Below, piece by piece: positions 34,217 to 44,060 of a stretch of 64,000 bases of DNA; positions within the stretch are counted from its first letter, which is position 1, and every line of letters starts with the position of its first letter. Under the pieces are notes generated by a model. The model saw nothing but the letters and a program-made list of their open reading frames with translations, ran no database searches and was not told the DNA's origin. The DNA is taken from NCBI RefSeq assembly GCF_016908315.1, contig NZ_JAFBDQ010000007.1, positions 111,422 through 175,421 on the forward strand, given 5' to 3'. This DNA comes from Halanaerobacter jeridensis. Its GTDB lineage: Bacteria; Bacillota; Halanaerobiia; Halobacteroidales; Halobacteroidaceae. The position numbers were made by a program, and so were the translations under genes.

Positions 34217-35350
34217 ATGTGGCAGGAAGAAAGGGGGTCAGTCGTAGCTGTTGCCTTAATAGTAATTGCGGCATTTACTACAATTATTGGTGGATTGTCT
34301 TCAGTGACTATTAGTGAGATGCGATCAGTTAGATCAGAAATTGAAGAAACCAAAGCTTTTTATGCGGCTGAAGCAGGAATAGAAAAAGCTATTTATGATT
34401 TAAAAGAAGATAATTTAGACAGCGGAGACTGGAATAAAGTAGAGAGTAATCACTATGAAATTGCAGATCAAACAATTTCTGCAAGTAGTGGCGTTAATTA
34501 TAGTGTGACTATTAAAAAGCTAAGTGGAGCAGAAGATGTATATGAAATTTTAGCTACAGGCAACGGAAATGATTTAGAAAAGAAGATAGTAACTCATGTT
34601 AAATATAATGATATGTTTACTAAACCTATTACTAGTGGAGGAACTATAAATTCAAGCTTTACTCTTTCAGGTTCTGAAGTTGAAGTTGATGTTTATGATC
34701 AGGAAGGTAATAAAACTGATCCTAAAAGTAGAGAAATTTCGGCTGATGAAATTCCTGATTTTAATTTTGATGCTCAGGACCATCAAAATGGTTTAAGTGA
34801 TAAGTATTTTGCTGATCAAACAGCTTTTGAAAATAGTGATTATTATTCTAGTTCTGGCTGGTGGATATTTAAAAGTGATAAAGTTTCTTTGCCGGCTGGA
34901 GAAATGATTTATTTAGATAGTAGTTTATCAATGAGCTATGATGAAATTAGTTCTCCTGACCCTAATAATCCAGCTGTAGTAGTAGTTAATGGTAATTTAG
35001 ATTTTGGAGAGATTAATAATGATATTGAAAATGTCTATTTTTTAGTTAATGGTAATTATACGGTGGCGGGGGCAGGTTTAGATACTAAGAATACACTTGT
35101 TTATACAACGGGCAATATGAACTTTAATTGGGATGTGAATTATAATTATCAGGGAGCCTTAATAAGTAAAGGAGATATGAGTTTGATTGAAAGAAACTTT
35201 GCATCTGTAACTTCAACGATCATTTCAGAGTTTCTAGGACTCGACGGATCAAGTATAAGAGCAGAAAAAATTCAGACGGATGTTTTTTCTCATGTTTTAG
35301 ATAAAAAATCTGGATTAGAACCAGTGATGATTTCATGGGAGGAAAAGTAA
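34217..35350 (+). CDS. PilX-like minor pilin with a large C-terminal domain
   Basis: 377 residues from ATG 34217 after AAAGAGGTGA. N terminus MWQEERGSVVAVALIVIAAF is the PilX/GspK-type start (ERGS.., no class III Phe). TKAFYAAEAGIEKAIYDL follows, typical of PilX. After about residue 130 a large Asp/Ser/Asn-rich extracellular domain follows with repeats such as VVVNGNLDFGEI and FLVNGNYTVAGAG, suggesting a beta-solenoid. It probably sits at the pilus tip. Confidence 0.8.
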   Translation: MWQEERGSVVAVALIVIAAFTTIIGGLSSVTISEMRSVRSEIEETKAFYAAEAGIEKAIYDLKEDNLDSGDWNKVESNHYEIADQTISASSGVNYSVTIKKLSGAEDVYEILATGNGNDLEKKIVTHVKYNDMFTKPITSGGTINSSFTLSGSEVEVDVYDQEGNKTDPKSREISADEIPDFNFDAQDHQNGLSDKYFADQTAFENSDYYSSSGWWIFKSDKVSLPAGEMIYLDSSLSMSYDEISSPDPNNPAVVVVNGNLDFGEINNDIENVYFLVNGNYTVAGAGLDTKNTLVYTTGNMNFNWDVNYNYQGALISKGDMSLIERNFASVTSTIISEFLGLDGSSIRAEKIQTDVFSHVLDKKSGLEPVMISWEEK

Positions 35351-35373
35351 GTGAAGTTTAGTGAGGTGAGAAA

Positions 35374-36432
35374 ATGGAAATGATAGAGAGGCTAAAAGAA
35401 AAAATAAATAATTTACAGCAAAAAAAAGTAATTGGTCTTGATATTGGTGAACAGAGCATTAAATTAAGCCAAGTAGAAAGAACAGAAGGCTCGATTCAAA
35501 TAAACAAATTAGCTATTTTGCCCACTCCGCCTGGAATTTTAGACGAAGGGAAATTAATTGGCGTAGAAAAATTAGCTAATCATTTGTCTACTACTTTAGA
35601 AGAGAATGAATTTGATGGGACTAAAGTGGTTAGTGCTGTTAGTGGGGAGAATGTAATTACTCGTACAATAGAGATGCCTAATATGCCCAAAGAAGAATTA
35701 GATGATACAGTGCAGTGGGAGGCCGAAGAGCAGATTCGTTTATCAGCAGAAGAGGCCTCAATAGATTATGAAATTTTGGATCAGAATCCTGATGGTAGTT
35801 ATAAATTATTATTGGTGGCAGTTAAAGAAGATTTGATAGAGCAGTATTTAAATTTATTTGAACTTTTAGGTCTTAAAGCATTGGGAATAGAGACTGAGCC
35901 TTTAGCTTTAGGACGTTTAAGTACTAATCTGCATATTAATAAAACCTTTTGTATTATTGATATTGGTTTTCAAACTACTGATATTTCAGTATTAAATGAA
36001 GGACAATTATTATTTACTCGGACTATTAATATGGGAGGAAAAGATATTACTGAAGATATTGCTGAGGATCGTCATCTGTCCTTTGCTGAAGCTGAAAATT
36101 ATAAAAAGAATAATAATTTATTTTTGGGTGATCAACCAGCTATAATAATTCGTAATTTAACTACTTCCATTTATCGTTCTTTAGATTATTTTCAAGTAGA
36201 ATATGAAGAATATGAATTAGAAAAAATATTTTTAACTGGTGGGAGTAGTAAATTATTAGGTTTTTCGGATTATCTAGAAGAGCAAATTGGAGTAGAAGTT
36301 GAAGCATTGGAACTAGGTGATCATTTTTACTCTAATTTAGATAATATTAACCAAGACTACTTACAGCAGGTATTCCCTCAGATGTTAGTGAGTATTGGGC
36401 TGGCTTTAAGGTGGGAGAAAGCAAATGATTGA
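35374..36432 (+). CDS. pilM: Type IV pilus assembly protein PilM
   Basis: 352 residues from ATG 35374 after GAGGTGA. Actin-like fold: VIGLDIGEQSIKLSQVE at the start, DIGFQTTDISVLNEGQLLFT in the middle and IFLTGGSSKLLGF near the end. It is the cytoplasmic ring partner of PilN. The last 8 bases overlap pilN, showing translational coupling. Confidence 0.92.
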   Translation: MEMIERLKEKINNLQQKKVIGLDIGEQSIKLSQVERTEGSIQINKLAILPTPPGILDEGKLIGVEKLANHLSTTLEENEFDGTKVVSAVSGENVITRTIEMPNMPKEELDDTVQWEAEEQIRLSAEEASIDYEILDQNPDGSYKLLLVAVKEDLIEQYLNLFELLGLKALGIETEPLALGRLSTNLHINKTFCIIDIGFQTTDISVLNEGQLLFTRTINMGGKDITEDIAEDRHLSFAEAENYKKNNNLFLGDQPAIIIRNLTTSIYRSLDYFQVEYEEYELEKIFLTGGSSKLLGFSDYLEEQIGVEVEALELGDHFYSNLDNINQDYLQQVFPQMLVSIGLALRWEKAND

Positions 36433-36994
36433 TTTAATTCCCAAAAAATATTATGAAGAACGAAGCGTTAAATTAGACAAATTGGGTTTAGTAATTGCTG
36501 CTTTGATAATTATAGTTTTAATTTCTTTGGCAGGAGTAAATTATTTGAGATTAATGGTAAAACAGAATGCTTTAGCAAAGAAAGTTCAGATTGCTAGAGA
36601 GCAATTACAGCAAGTGCGGAATAAAACTACGGAAGTTTTAAAACTTAAACAAGATTCTAAAAAGATAAAATCTCAATTAGAAGAGAAACAGGCAGTGATG
36701 GGCAGCAGAGTAAATTGGGGATTGGTATTAGAGGATTTAAGAGAGATATTGCCCGAAACTAGTTGGCTAGTACAGTATCAAATTAACGAAAATAATGAAT
36801 TTAAATTAAGTGGCTATGCTTTAGAACAGAATGATTTAGAAGTAGTTATTAATCGGCTTAAAAAATCTAAGTATTTTAGTGATATATATGTTGAATTGAC
36901 TAATCAAACCCAATTTTCTCAATCTGGGTACCCTACACGAGTTGTTCTTCAATATCAGTTAAGTGGACAAGTTGTAGTTAAAGGGGGAGAATGA
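36425..36994 (+). CDS. pilN: Type IV pilus alignment protein PilN
   Basis: 189 residues. It begins MIDLIPKKYYEERS, the PilN segment that binds PilM, then one membrane helix (about 20-42), a coiled coil and a small ferredoxin-like domain. It starts inside pilM and ends one base before pilO. Confidence 0.88.
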   Translation: MIDLIPKKYYEERSVKLDKLGLVIAALIIIVLISLAGVNYLRLMVKQNALAKKVQIAREQLQQVRNKTTEVLKLKQDSKKIKSQLEEKQAVMGSRVNWGLVLEDLREILPETSWLVQYQINENNEFKLSGYALEQNDLEVVINRLKKSKYFSDIYVELTNQTQFSQSGYPTRVVLQYQLSGQVVVKGGE

Positions 36995-36995
36995 C

Positions 36996-37565
36996 ATGGA
37001 TTTTTGGCAAAAGCGGACAAAACGGGAAAAAATCATAATGGTTCTAATTGTAACAGTAGTGCTCCCAGTAGCTTTTTATTTTTATTTATATCAACCGTTA
37101 CAGCAAGATATTCAAGCTAAAGAAGAAAGATTGAGTCAACTTCAATCTGACTTTGAAGTTGAGAAAAATTTAGCAGTCCAAAAGCCACAATTAGAAGCAG
37201 AATTTAGAAAAATTCAAAGACAATTAACTAATAATAATCAGTTAGTGACTAGAGAAACTCTATCAGAATTAATAATTAATTTAAATAGATTAGCAGAAAC
37301 TAATAACTTAAAATTACTAGTTTTTAAACCTCAAGAGAGAAAAGAAGTTAAGTCTTATGTTAAATATCCAGTTACTTTACAGTTAGGAGGTAGTTATCAG
37401 AATATGCTAACCTACCTAGAGGATATTTCTCAACTGGATTATTTGATGCGAGTTGAAAAAGTTGCTTTTTCTTCTGCGGCTAAAGAAAAATCAGATAACT
37501 CACCTTTAACTATGGGAATTAAAGTCGTTGGATATAATATAACTGAGAGTAGTAAGGGGGATTAA
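36996..37565 (+). CDS. pilO: Type IV pilus alignment protein PilO
   Basis: 189 residues from ATG 36996. Short cytoplasmic start, one membrane helix (about 14-32), a coiled coil (about 35-85) and a periplasmic domain with YPVTLQLGGSYQNMLTYLED, as in PilO. It pairs with PilN and PilP. Confidence 0.88.
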   Translation: MDFWQKRTKREKIIMVLIVTVVLPVAFYFYLYQPLQQDIQAKEERLSQLQSDFEVEKNLAVQKPQLEAEFRKIQRQLTNNNQLVTRETLSELIINLNRLAETNNLKLLVFKPQERKEVKSYVKYPVTLQLGGSYQNMLTYLEDISQLDYLMRVEKVAFSSAAKEKSDNSPLTMGIKVVGYNITESSKGD

Positions 37566-37566
37566 A

Positions 37567-38205
37567 ATGGACTTTAAAAGTATTTTTTCTTCCCGATTAA
37601 TGCCGCAGCTGTTCCTATATTTAATAATTGGACTAGTAATCATTGCAGGAATAATAGTTCTAACTTATGAAATCATGGATATAGTTAAACTGCAGCAAAG
37701 TGTAAGTCAATATGAGCAAAATATAGAGCAGAGAGTTGTGGCACTTAATAAACACTTAGAGTCAGATAATAAAGGTAGCATGGGGCAGGAGGAAGAAGAG
37801 TCAGGAACTAAAGATGCAGTAATGAATCTTGCGCAGTTAGAAGAGTCAGGAGCAATTGACCCATTCCAACCACGTTTAGAGAAAGAAAAAAGTAATCAAA
37901 CTCAAAATAAAGGAAATGATGTTGATAATTCTAAAACTACAGATCAAAATAACCAGGAAAAGATCAGACCTATTGGGATTAAATTAGTAGGTTTGCTAGT
38001 AAATCCTAAAGTAAGAATAGCAATTTTGAAAATGAAAGATGGTCACAATGAAATGGTTCATGAAGGAGAGATGATCAATAATTTCGTAGTGAAGAAAATT
38101 ATGCCTGAGCGGGTGATTATTATGCCGGTTGTTAAAAATAAAACATCTGAAATAGAAAGATTAGCTCAAGAGTTTGTACTTAAGCTGGGGGGTGAAGACA
38201 ATTAA
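37567..38205 (+). CDS. PilP-like alignment protein
   Basis: 212 residues from ATG 37567. One membrane helix (about 14-38), a low-complexity linker, the motif IDPFQPRLEKE, and a C-terminal beta domain (IKLVGLLVNPKVRIAILKMKDG, VHEGEMINNFVVKKI) like PilP/GspC homology regions that bind the secretin. PilP is usually a lipoprotein; here a membrane anchor replaces the lipid. It overlaps the pilQ start by a few codons. Confidence 0.75.
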   Translation: MDFKSIFSSRLMPQLFLYLIIGLVIIAGIIVLTYEIMDIVKLQQSVSQYEQNIEQRVVALNKHLESDNKGSMGQEEEESGTKDAVMNLAQLEESGAIDPFQPRLEKEKSNQTQNKGNDVDNSKTTDQNNQEKIRPIGIKLVGLLVNPKVRIAILKMKDGHNEMVHEGEMINNFVVKKIMPERVIIMPVVKNKTSEIERLAQEFVLKLGGEDN

Positions 38206-39808
38206 GCAGCAACAGAAGTTTTCAATTTTAGTAATCATATGTGGATTATTGTTAGGAATATTTGTCACTGGAGTAGTATCTGCTGCAGAGAAAGATTTTA
38301 GTCACCAGCAGATTAAGAATGAAATCAAATTTAATGGTGTAGCTTTAAAAGAAGCTCTTCGTTCTTTAGCTGAAATGGCAGAATTGAATGTTATTACTGA
38401 TGATAGCACTGTTAAAGGTGAAGTTACAGCTCAGTTAAAAAATGTTTCAGTAGTTAAGGCTTTTAAATTATTAGTTAAAAGTCGCGGTTTAGATTATAAA
38501 ATTATTGAAGATACAATTATTATTGGCACCACAGAAAAATTAGAAGAAGGATTTGGTGAACAAGTTACTAAGGTTTATAAATTAAATAATGCTGACCCTG
38601 AAAAAGTAAAGAATAATCTTAGTTTATTAGTAGAGCAAGACAAAATACAGATTAATCAACGCAGTAATCAGCTGATGATTCAGACCTATAAAAGTAAATT
38701 ACCTGAACTTGAGGCTGCTATAGAACAATTAGATCATCCGCGCAAACAAGTCGTTATTCAGGTGCGCTTAGAAGAAATATCTAAAGGTGATTTAGAAGAG
38801 TTAGGAATTGACTGGAGTTTTAGTAATTTGAAGATTGATGCTGACCAAGAGAGCGAAGGAACAGGGACAACTGGCGGAACAGATAATGAAGATGGTGAGG
38901 AAAGTACTAGTTCAACTCTTGAAGTTGGTAATGTTAGTTTGGATTATGAAAGTGTTTTAAATTTATTAGCTCAAAATAATCAATCTTCTACTTTAGCTAA
39001 TCCACGTTTAACAACAGTAGATGGAGAAACAGCAACTATTAATATTGGAGAATCGATTCCGATTGTTAAAGAATCAGATGAGAATACTGAAGTTGAGTTT
39101 AAAGATGTAGGAATTAATTTAGAGATCACACCAAGGATCACTAAAGAAGATGAAGTGTATATTGAGGTGAGTCCTGAAGTTAGTGTAGTTAAGGAGTATT
39201 TAGAAGCGGGAGATACTAAATATCCAGTGATTGGGACTCGTAAAGCAGAAACTAGTGTGCGCATTAAACATGGTCAGACTATAGCACTTGGAGGATTAAT
39301 TAAAGAAGAAGATGTAGAAAAAATGTCTAAAGTGCCTTTTTTAGGTGATTTACCAATTCTAGGGGAATTGTTTAAGAGCAAAATGCAAGATACGCAAAAG
39401 CAAGAATTAATAATCTTTCTTACTCCTAGGATAATTGATGAGCAAAGACAAACAAGGATTGAAGCGAGAGAGAAAAAAGATGGTATTGTTTTTGCCTCTT
39501 ATCAGGTTCAGAAAAAGGATACAATCTGGCAGATAAGCCAGTGGTTTAATGTATCGTTTTTTGAAATTATTAGTCATAATGATGAAACAATGATTGAAAA
39601 TTTAAAACCTGGTGCTAAGTTAAAAATCCCTGTGCCTGTTTCGCATTATTACGAAGTTAAAACAGGGGACACTTTAGAGAAGATAGCTCGAAAGTATAAT
39701 CTTAGAGTAGAAGTTATTAAAAGAATTAATAATATAAAATCGCTAGAGAATGTAGAAAGTTTAATCTTGCCCACTGCAGTTGATGTTGCAGATCGTATTA
39801 AACAATAA
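38192..39808 (+). CDS. pilQ: PilQ secretin with two C-terminal LysM domains
   Basis: About 538 residues if GTG 38192 is used; TTG 38174 or a rare ATT 38201 are alternatives, and a GGGGGG run lies just before the GTG. A signal peptide ends near GVVSAAE. STN/N1-like domains follow (VALKEALRSLAEMAELNVIT; KVYKLNNADPEKVKNNLSLL). The secretin core has STLANPRLTTVDGETATINIG, VGINLEITPRIT and VPFLGDLPILGELFKS. After it come two LysM motifs, YQVQKKDTIWQISQWFNV (about 39499-39635) and YYEVKTGDTLEKIARKYNLR (about 39649-39770). PilQ in Proteobacteria usually carries N-terminal AMIN domains for peptidoglycan binding; none are seen here, so LysM may do that job. Confidence 0.88.
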   Translation: MKTIKQQQKFSILVIICGLLLGIFVTGVVSAAEKDFSHQQIKNEIKFNGVALKEALRSLAEMAELNVITDDSTVKGEVTAQLKNVSVVKAFKLLVKSRGLDYKIIEDTIIIGTTEKLEEGFGEQVTKVYKLNNADPEKVKNNLSLLVEQDKIQINQRSNQLMIQTYKSKLPELEAAIEQLDHPRKQVVIQVRLEEISKGDLEELGIDWSFSNLKIDADQESEGTGTTGGTDNEDGEESTSSTLEVGNVSLDYESVLNLLAQNNQSSTLANPRLTTVDGETATINIGESIPIVKESDENTEVEFKDVGINLEITPRITKEDEVYIEVSPEVSVVKEYLEAGDTKYPVIGTRKAETSVRIKHGQTIALGGLIKEEDVEKMSKVPFLGDLPILGELFKSKMQDTQKQELIIFLTPRIIDEQRQTRIEAREKKDGIVFASYQVQKKDTIWQISQWFNVSFFEIISHNDETMIENLKPGAKLKIPVPVSHYYEVKTGDTLEKIARKYNLRVEVIKRINNIKSLENVESLILPTAVDVADRIKQ

Positions 39809-39828
39809 AAAAAGAGAGACTGATTATA

Positions 39829-39860
39829 AAAACAATCCCATAGGGGTTGTTTTTGTTTTT
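39829..39860 (+). terminator. Terminator of the pilus cluster
   Basis: AACAATCCC pairs with GGGGTTGTT (one G-U) around ATA, then TTTTGTTTTTT. Confidence 0.82.
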
Positions 39861-39949
39861 TGCAAATTAATGCAGGTTAATTATTAATAGAATATAAGTA
39901 TAAATATATGATTCTACAATTTTTAAAATTAAAGGGGGGGGAGAAGAGA

Positions 39950-41236
39950 TTGAAGTATAAAAAAAGTTATTTTATCTTATTGTTGTTGCTGTTAGTGTTA
40001 TTAATATGCACTTCATTGGCTAATGCTCGCTCTAACTCCCCAGTAACTGTTTTTATTATAGATACTAAAGTAGATTTTGCTTTTGTTGAAAATTTAGCAA
40101 TGGATGGTCAAATCAATCATGGCAGTGTGGTAGGAAGAATTATTTATCAAGAAGTGCCTGAGGTTAATTTGCGTTCTTATAGTGTAGAAGAGGAGGGGAG
40201 CATTAATGAGCAACTTTATTATGATGCTTTAAGAAAAATTGCTAGTTATAATAAAGAATATCCTAATCAAAGAATAATAGTTAATATTAGTTTAGGTTTT
40301 TCTAAGGCAGGCGATAAACATAAAACTTTGATTAATGATTTAGTTAATCGAGGAGTAATAGTTATTGCAGCCGGAGGTAATGAAAGTTCTGAGCAAGCAA
40401 TTTATCCGGCGGGCTTTAAAGGAACAGTTGCTGTAGGAAATGCTACTGCTGATGCTAAAGCAGCTAGTTCTAATTATGGAGACTTTATTGATTTGTGCGC
40501 TCCAGGTAGTGTTAAATATATCTCTAGATTATATCTTCCCCAGGGGGTCACAGTTAAAAGTTTTAAAGCAGTAGGGACATCTTTTTCAGCGCCGCGAGTA
40601 GTAGCTTTATTGGCTAAGTTATTGACTCTGCAGCCTAATTTGTCAGGCCAGCGTGGTCTGGATTTGATTTTAAATAATACAGATGTGATTGATGATCCGA
40701 AATATGAGCAGGGATTATTAGGGACTGGGGTGATTAATGTTGACCGCACTTTGGCCCAGGTAGATCCTTATTATTATTTTAAAGCTTATGGAATCAATGT
40801 TTTATGGGGCTTAGTATTTATTATTTTATCAATTTATTGGTTCAATAAATATCAAATTGGGGGATTGTTTTTAACTATATTATTTTTCTTAGTAGTATTT
40901 CCTGTAGCTTTTTTATTACAAGAATTACTATTAGTGGATGGGCAAAATTTATGGTATGCTTATAAGCAATTAGAAGTTGTTGATTATCTTTATTTAATGC
41001 TAGTTCCAGTAGTGATATTAAAAATTACTAGTTGGCAGTCTAAGTTTGTACTAGTTAACTATTTATTAGGATTATTACTGTTAGCTTTAAACATTGATTT
41101 GCCAAATATTTTCTCTTGTTCTACTACAATGTATTTAAGAAGTGGTCTTGGATTAATAACTTTATTATTTTGGGGAGGAGAAAGATTGAGAATTTATCAA
41201 GCAAAATATGTTATCATTAATATCTTTATTGTCTAG
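39950..41236 (+). CDS. Subtilisin-like (S8) serine protease with a multi-pass membrane C terminus
   Basis: 428 residues from TTG 39950 after GGGGGGGGAG. A signal peptide or anchor (about 5-24) ends SLANA. The compact protease domain has the catalytic Asp in VFIIDTKVDF, His in INHGSVVGRII, oxyanion Asn in AAGGNESS and Ser in GTSFSAPRVVALLAK. After about residue 265 come four or five membrane helices (YGINVLWGLVFIILSIYWF, GGLFLTILFFLVVFPVAFLL and others). A membrane-tailed compact subtilase is not a standard pilus component. Together with the overlapping gene that follows, it may process envelope or pilus proteins; this is inference. Confidence 0.8.
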   Translation: MKYKKSYFILLLLLLVLLICTSLANARSNSPVTVFIIDTKVDFAFVENLAMDGQINHGSVVGRIIYQEVPEVNLRSYSVEEEGSINEQLYYDALRKIASYNKEYPNQRIIVNISLGFSKAGDKHKTLINDLVNRGVIVIAAGGNESSEQAIYPAGFKGTVAVGNATADAKAASSNYGDFIDLCAPGSVKYISRLYLPQGVTVKSFKAVGTSFSAPRVVALLAKLLTLQPNLSGQRGLDLILNNTDVIDDPKYEQGLLGTGVINVDRTLAQVDPYYYFKAYGINVLWGLVFIILSIYWFNKYQIGGLFLTILFFLVVFPVAFLLQELLLVDGQNLWYAYKQLEVVDYLYLMLVPVVILKITSWQSKFVLVNYLLGLLLLALNIDLPNIFSCSTTMYLRSGLGLITLLFWGGERLRIYQAKYVIINIFIV

Positions 41237-41777
41237 TTCTTCCCAAAAAACGTTTAATATAGCTAAAAGAAAATTGCAAGCTAATAATTATTCTTTACGA
41301 GTATTAATTAGAAAGATGAGGCAAAACGGAATTAGATTCGTTCTTATTAAAAGAGTTGTTTTAGATGTAAATGATGATATGATAGTAGAAAAATTGCTAA
41401 ATATTTTAAAAGAAGATGATCTCTTAATTGAAGATACAATAATTAATTTACTGAGTGAAATACAAACTGAAAAATTATTAAAGCGAATAAAACCAAAATT
41501 AAAAACAGAGAACCCTCGCTTACAAAATGCACTATTAAAATTATTAGAAAAAATCAATTTTGCTGATCAAGAATTAATAGATATTGTAATTAATATTTTA
41601 TTTTCTACTAATGATATGTGGTTGGGTTATCAATCTTTAGTAACCTTAAAATCTATCTATCCTAATAATAAAAAATTAAAAGAAATCATTAAACCGTTAA
41701 CTACTGATGATCGTGATTTAGTGCAGTTAGAAGCTAAAAAAATATTAATTGAAGTAAAGTCTAAAAAACCAACTTAA
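41208..41777 (+). CDS. HEAT-like helical repeat protein overlapping the protease gene
   Basis: 189 residues from ATG 41208, which lies 29 bases inside the protease gene, so translation is probably coupled. The sequence is almost all alpha-helical with repeating units such as EKLLNILKEDDLLIEDTIIN, KPKLKTENPRLQNALLKLL and IDIVINILFSTNDMWLGYQS. This suggests HEAT/ARM repeats and a protein-binding scaffold. No signal peptide or membrane segment. A terminator follows. Function unknown; likely a partner of the protease. Confidence 0.65.
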   Translation: MLSLISLLSSSSQKTFNIAKRKLQANNYSLRVLIRKMRQNGIRFVLIKRVVLDVNDDMIVEKLLNILKEDDLLIEDTIINLLSEIQTEKLLKRIKPKLKTENPRLQNALLKLLEKINFADQELIDIVINILFSTNDMWLGYQSLVTLKSIYPNNKKLKEIIKPLTTDDRDLVQLEAKKILIEVKSKKPT

Positions 41778-41788
41778 TTAATTTTTAT

Positions 41789-41829
41789 TTAAAGGCTATA
41801 TTATCTAGTAGATAATATGGCTTTTTTTA
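41789..41829. terminator. Terminator after the protease/helical-repeat pair
   Basis: AAAGGCTATATTATCT pairs with AGATAATATGGCTTT (one G-U) around AGT, followed by a T run. Confidence 0.85.
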
Positions 41830-41884
41830 TTTTTTGACAGTAAATTAATTAAATGAAAAGTCCAATATTTTAATTCGCTATTAT

Positions 41885-41913
41885 TTGACAAAATAAAAAA
41901 GCTATGTTATATT
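41885..41913 (+). promoter_or_regulatory. Sigma-A promoter of ptsH
   Basis: TTGACA (41885-41890), 17 bases, TATATT (41908-41913). Start of transcription would be near 41920. Confidence 0.72.
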
Positions 41914-41940
41914 TTATTGTAACAAATGATAAAAGTTAAT

Positions 41941-41955
41941 CACAATTGTGCGAAA
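41941..41955. promoter_or_regulatory. Operator-like motif shared with the gut promoter
   Basis: CACAATTGTGCGAAA begins with the palindrome CACAATTGTG, 27 bases after the ptsH -10 box. A near copy, CACATTTGTGCAAAG, lies at 45518-45532, 31 bases after the gut -10 box. Confidence 0.45.
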
Positions 41956-42046
41956 GAAAAAAAGAGTAAAAATAATCAGATGTTATGTAATTGAATTTTC
42001 ATTATGCAAATTTTATTATACTAAAATAATACCCGAGGTGATACTA

Positions 42047-42313
42047 ATGAAAAAAGATACAGTGGTAATTCCAAATGAAACAGGACTTCATGCACGACCG
42101 GCTTCGATGTTAGTAGATGAGGCAAGCAGTTATGAGTCAGAGGTTAAGATTGAATATGAGGGTCAAGAAGTAAATGCAAAAAGTATTATGGGAGTTATGA
42201 GTCTAGGAATTAGTCAAGACGCAGAAATTGTTGTCCAAGCTGATGGTCAAGATGAAAAAGAGGCTGTAGCAGCAATTGTAGAATTAGTATCAGAGGGCTT
42301 TGGTGAAGAATAA
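42047..42313 (+). CDS. ptsH: Phosphocarrier protein HPr
   Basis: 88 residues from ATG 42047 after CGAGGTGA; an upstream GTG at 41948 would add 33 residues lying in the leader. The catalytic His is in ETGLHARPASML and the regulatory Ser in AKSIMGVMSLGI, as in HPr of Gram-positive lineage bacteria that use HPr kinase. It passes phosphate from Enzyme I to PTS EIIA domains such as SrlB. Seventeen bases separate it from ptsI. Confidence 0.94.
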   Translation: MKKDTVVIPNETGLHARPASMLVDEASSYESEVKIEYEGQEVNAKSIMGVMSLGISQDAEIVVQADGQDEKEAVAAIVELVSEGFGEE

Positions 42314-42330
42314 AAAAAGGGGGGGTTGAA

Positions 42331-44031
42331 ATGAGTCAAGAATTAACAGGGGTAGCAGCTTCCCCAGGTGTAGCTAGTGCAGAAGTGTTGGTTTTAGAAG
42401 GTGAAGTAGAATATGAAGAGAGAACTATTGAGGATACTGCCGGAGAAAAAAAACGGCTAAAAGATGCAATTGCCAAATCTAAAAAGCAATTAGAAAAGAT
42501 TAAAGCTAAAGTTAAACGTGAAATCGGAGACCAGAAAGCACAGATTTTTGCGGCACATTTAAAAGCAGTGGAAGATCCGGAATTAATCAAGGCAGTTGAA
42601 ACGAAGATTGATCAAGAGCAAATCAATGCTGAAGCTGGTGTTGACCAAGCGATTGAAGAATTTGCTTCTAGGCTAGAAGCTCTAGATAATGAATATATGC
42701 AAGAGAGAGCAGGCGACTTCCGAGATGTAGGAAGTAGAATTTTAAAAAATTTGCTGGGCTTAAATACAGTTTCATTAGCTGAGTTAGATAAAGAAGTAAT
42801 CTTGGTTGCGCGAGACTTAGCTCCATCTGATACAGCTCAAATAGATAAAGAATTAGTTCAGGGTTTTGCTACAGCAGTAGGCAGTAGAACCTCTCATACT
42901 GCTATTATGGCTCGTTCGATGGAGATCCCAGCTGTAGTAGGAGCAACTGGTATTTTAGATGATATCGAAACTGGCGATCAGATGATAGTTGATGGTCTAG
43001 ATGGGACTGTAATTGTTAATCCAAGTGATGCAGAACTAGCTGAATATGAAGAAAAGGCAGAAGAATATGCCCAGAGAAAGAAAAGATTAGCTGAGCTAAA
43101 AGAATTACCAGCGGAAACTACTGACGGACATCAGGTAGAATTAGTAGCAAATATTGGTACTCCAGCTGATATACCTGGCGCCCAAGATAATGGAGCGGAA
43201 GGCATTGGCTTATACCGCAGTGAGTTCTTGTATATGGACCGCGATTCTTTACCGACGGAAGAAGAACAGTTTGAGGCTTACAAAGAAGTAGCGGAAAAGA
43301 TAGATGGTCCAATCGTGATTAGAACTATGGATATCGGCGGCGATAAGGAACTGCCGTATTTAGATATGCCAGAAGAGATGAATCCCTTTTTAGGTTATCG
43401 AGCAATTCGGATGTGTTTGGATAAGCCGGAGATCTTCAAGGTACAATTACGAGCTATTTTAAGAGCAAGTGCTTACGGCCAAGTGAAGATTATGTATCCG
43501 ATGATTTCTGCAGTTGAACAGTTGCGAGAAGCGAATCAGATTTTAGCAGAAGTAAAAGAAGAACTACGCGAAGAAAACATTGCATTTGATGAAGACCTAG
43601 AAGTAGGAATGATGATTGAAGTTCCTGCCGCAGCAATGGTTGCAGATATCTTAGCTAAAGAAGCGGACTTCTTTAGTATTGGTACAAATGACTTAATCCA
43701 GTATACTACTGCCACAGATAGAATGAATGAACAGATTGCAGACTTATATCAGCCGTTCCATCCAGCTTTATTGAGAATGATCAAACGGGTAGTAGATGCA
43801 GCACATGAAGAAGGCAAATGGGCTGGTATGTGTGGAGAAATGGCAGGAGATAAAAGATTGGCCCCATTCTTATTAGGAGTAGGTTTAGATGAATTTAGTA
43901 TGAGTGCTGTTTCAATCCCGGAAGTAAAAGATCAAATCAGAAATATGAGTTTAGAGGAAGCAGAAGAGCTAGCTGAAGAAGCTCTAAGCTGTGAAACGGC
44001 TCAAGAAGTAAGAGAAGTTTTAAGTAATTAA
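42331..44031 (+). CDS. ptsI: PTS Enzyme I
   Basis: 566 residues from ATG 42331 after AAAGGGGGGG. Landmarks are the phosphorylated His in [40 protein letters not shown], the PEP-binding region [18 protein letters not shown] and the catalytic Cys in GMCGEMAGD. It starts sugar phosphorylation from phosphoenolpyruvate. It forms an operon with ptsH and lies upstream of a chemoreceptor and the gut genes. Confidence 0.95.
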   Translation: MSQELTGVAASPGVASAEVLVLEGEVEYEERTIEDTAGEKKRLKDAIAKSKKQLEKIKAKVKREIGDQKAQIFAAHLKAVEDPELIKAVETKIDQEQINAEAGVDQAIEEFASRLEALDNEYMQERAGDFRDVGSRILKNLLGLNTVSLAELDKEVILVARDLAPSDTAQIDKELVQGFATAVGSRTSHTAIMARSMEIPAVVGATGILDDIETGDQMIVDGLDGTVIVNPSDAELAEYEEKAEEYAQRKKRLAELKELPAETTDGHQVELVANIGTPADIPGAQDNGAEGIGLYRSEFLYMDRDSLPTEEEQFEAYKEVAEKIDGPIVIRTMDIGGDKELPYLDMPEEMNPFLGYRAIRMCLDKPEIFKVQLRAILRASAYGQVKIMYPMISAVEQLREANQILAEVKEELREENIAFDEDLEVGMMIEVPAAAMVADILAKEADFFSIGTNDLIQYTTATDRMNEQIADLYQPFHPALLRMIKRVVDAAHEEGKWAGMCGEMAGDKRLAPFLLGVGLDEFSMSAVSIPEVKDQIRNMSLEEAEELAEEALSCETAQEVREVLSN

Positions 44032-44060
44032 TTTTTGTAAAAAATCAGGGAGGGGATAAA

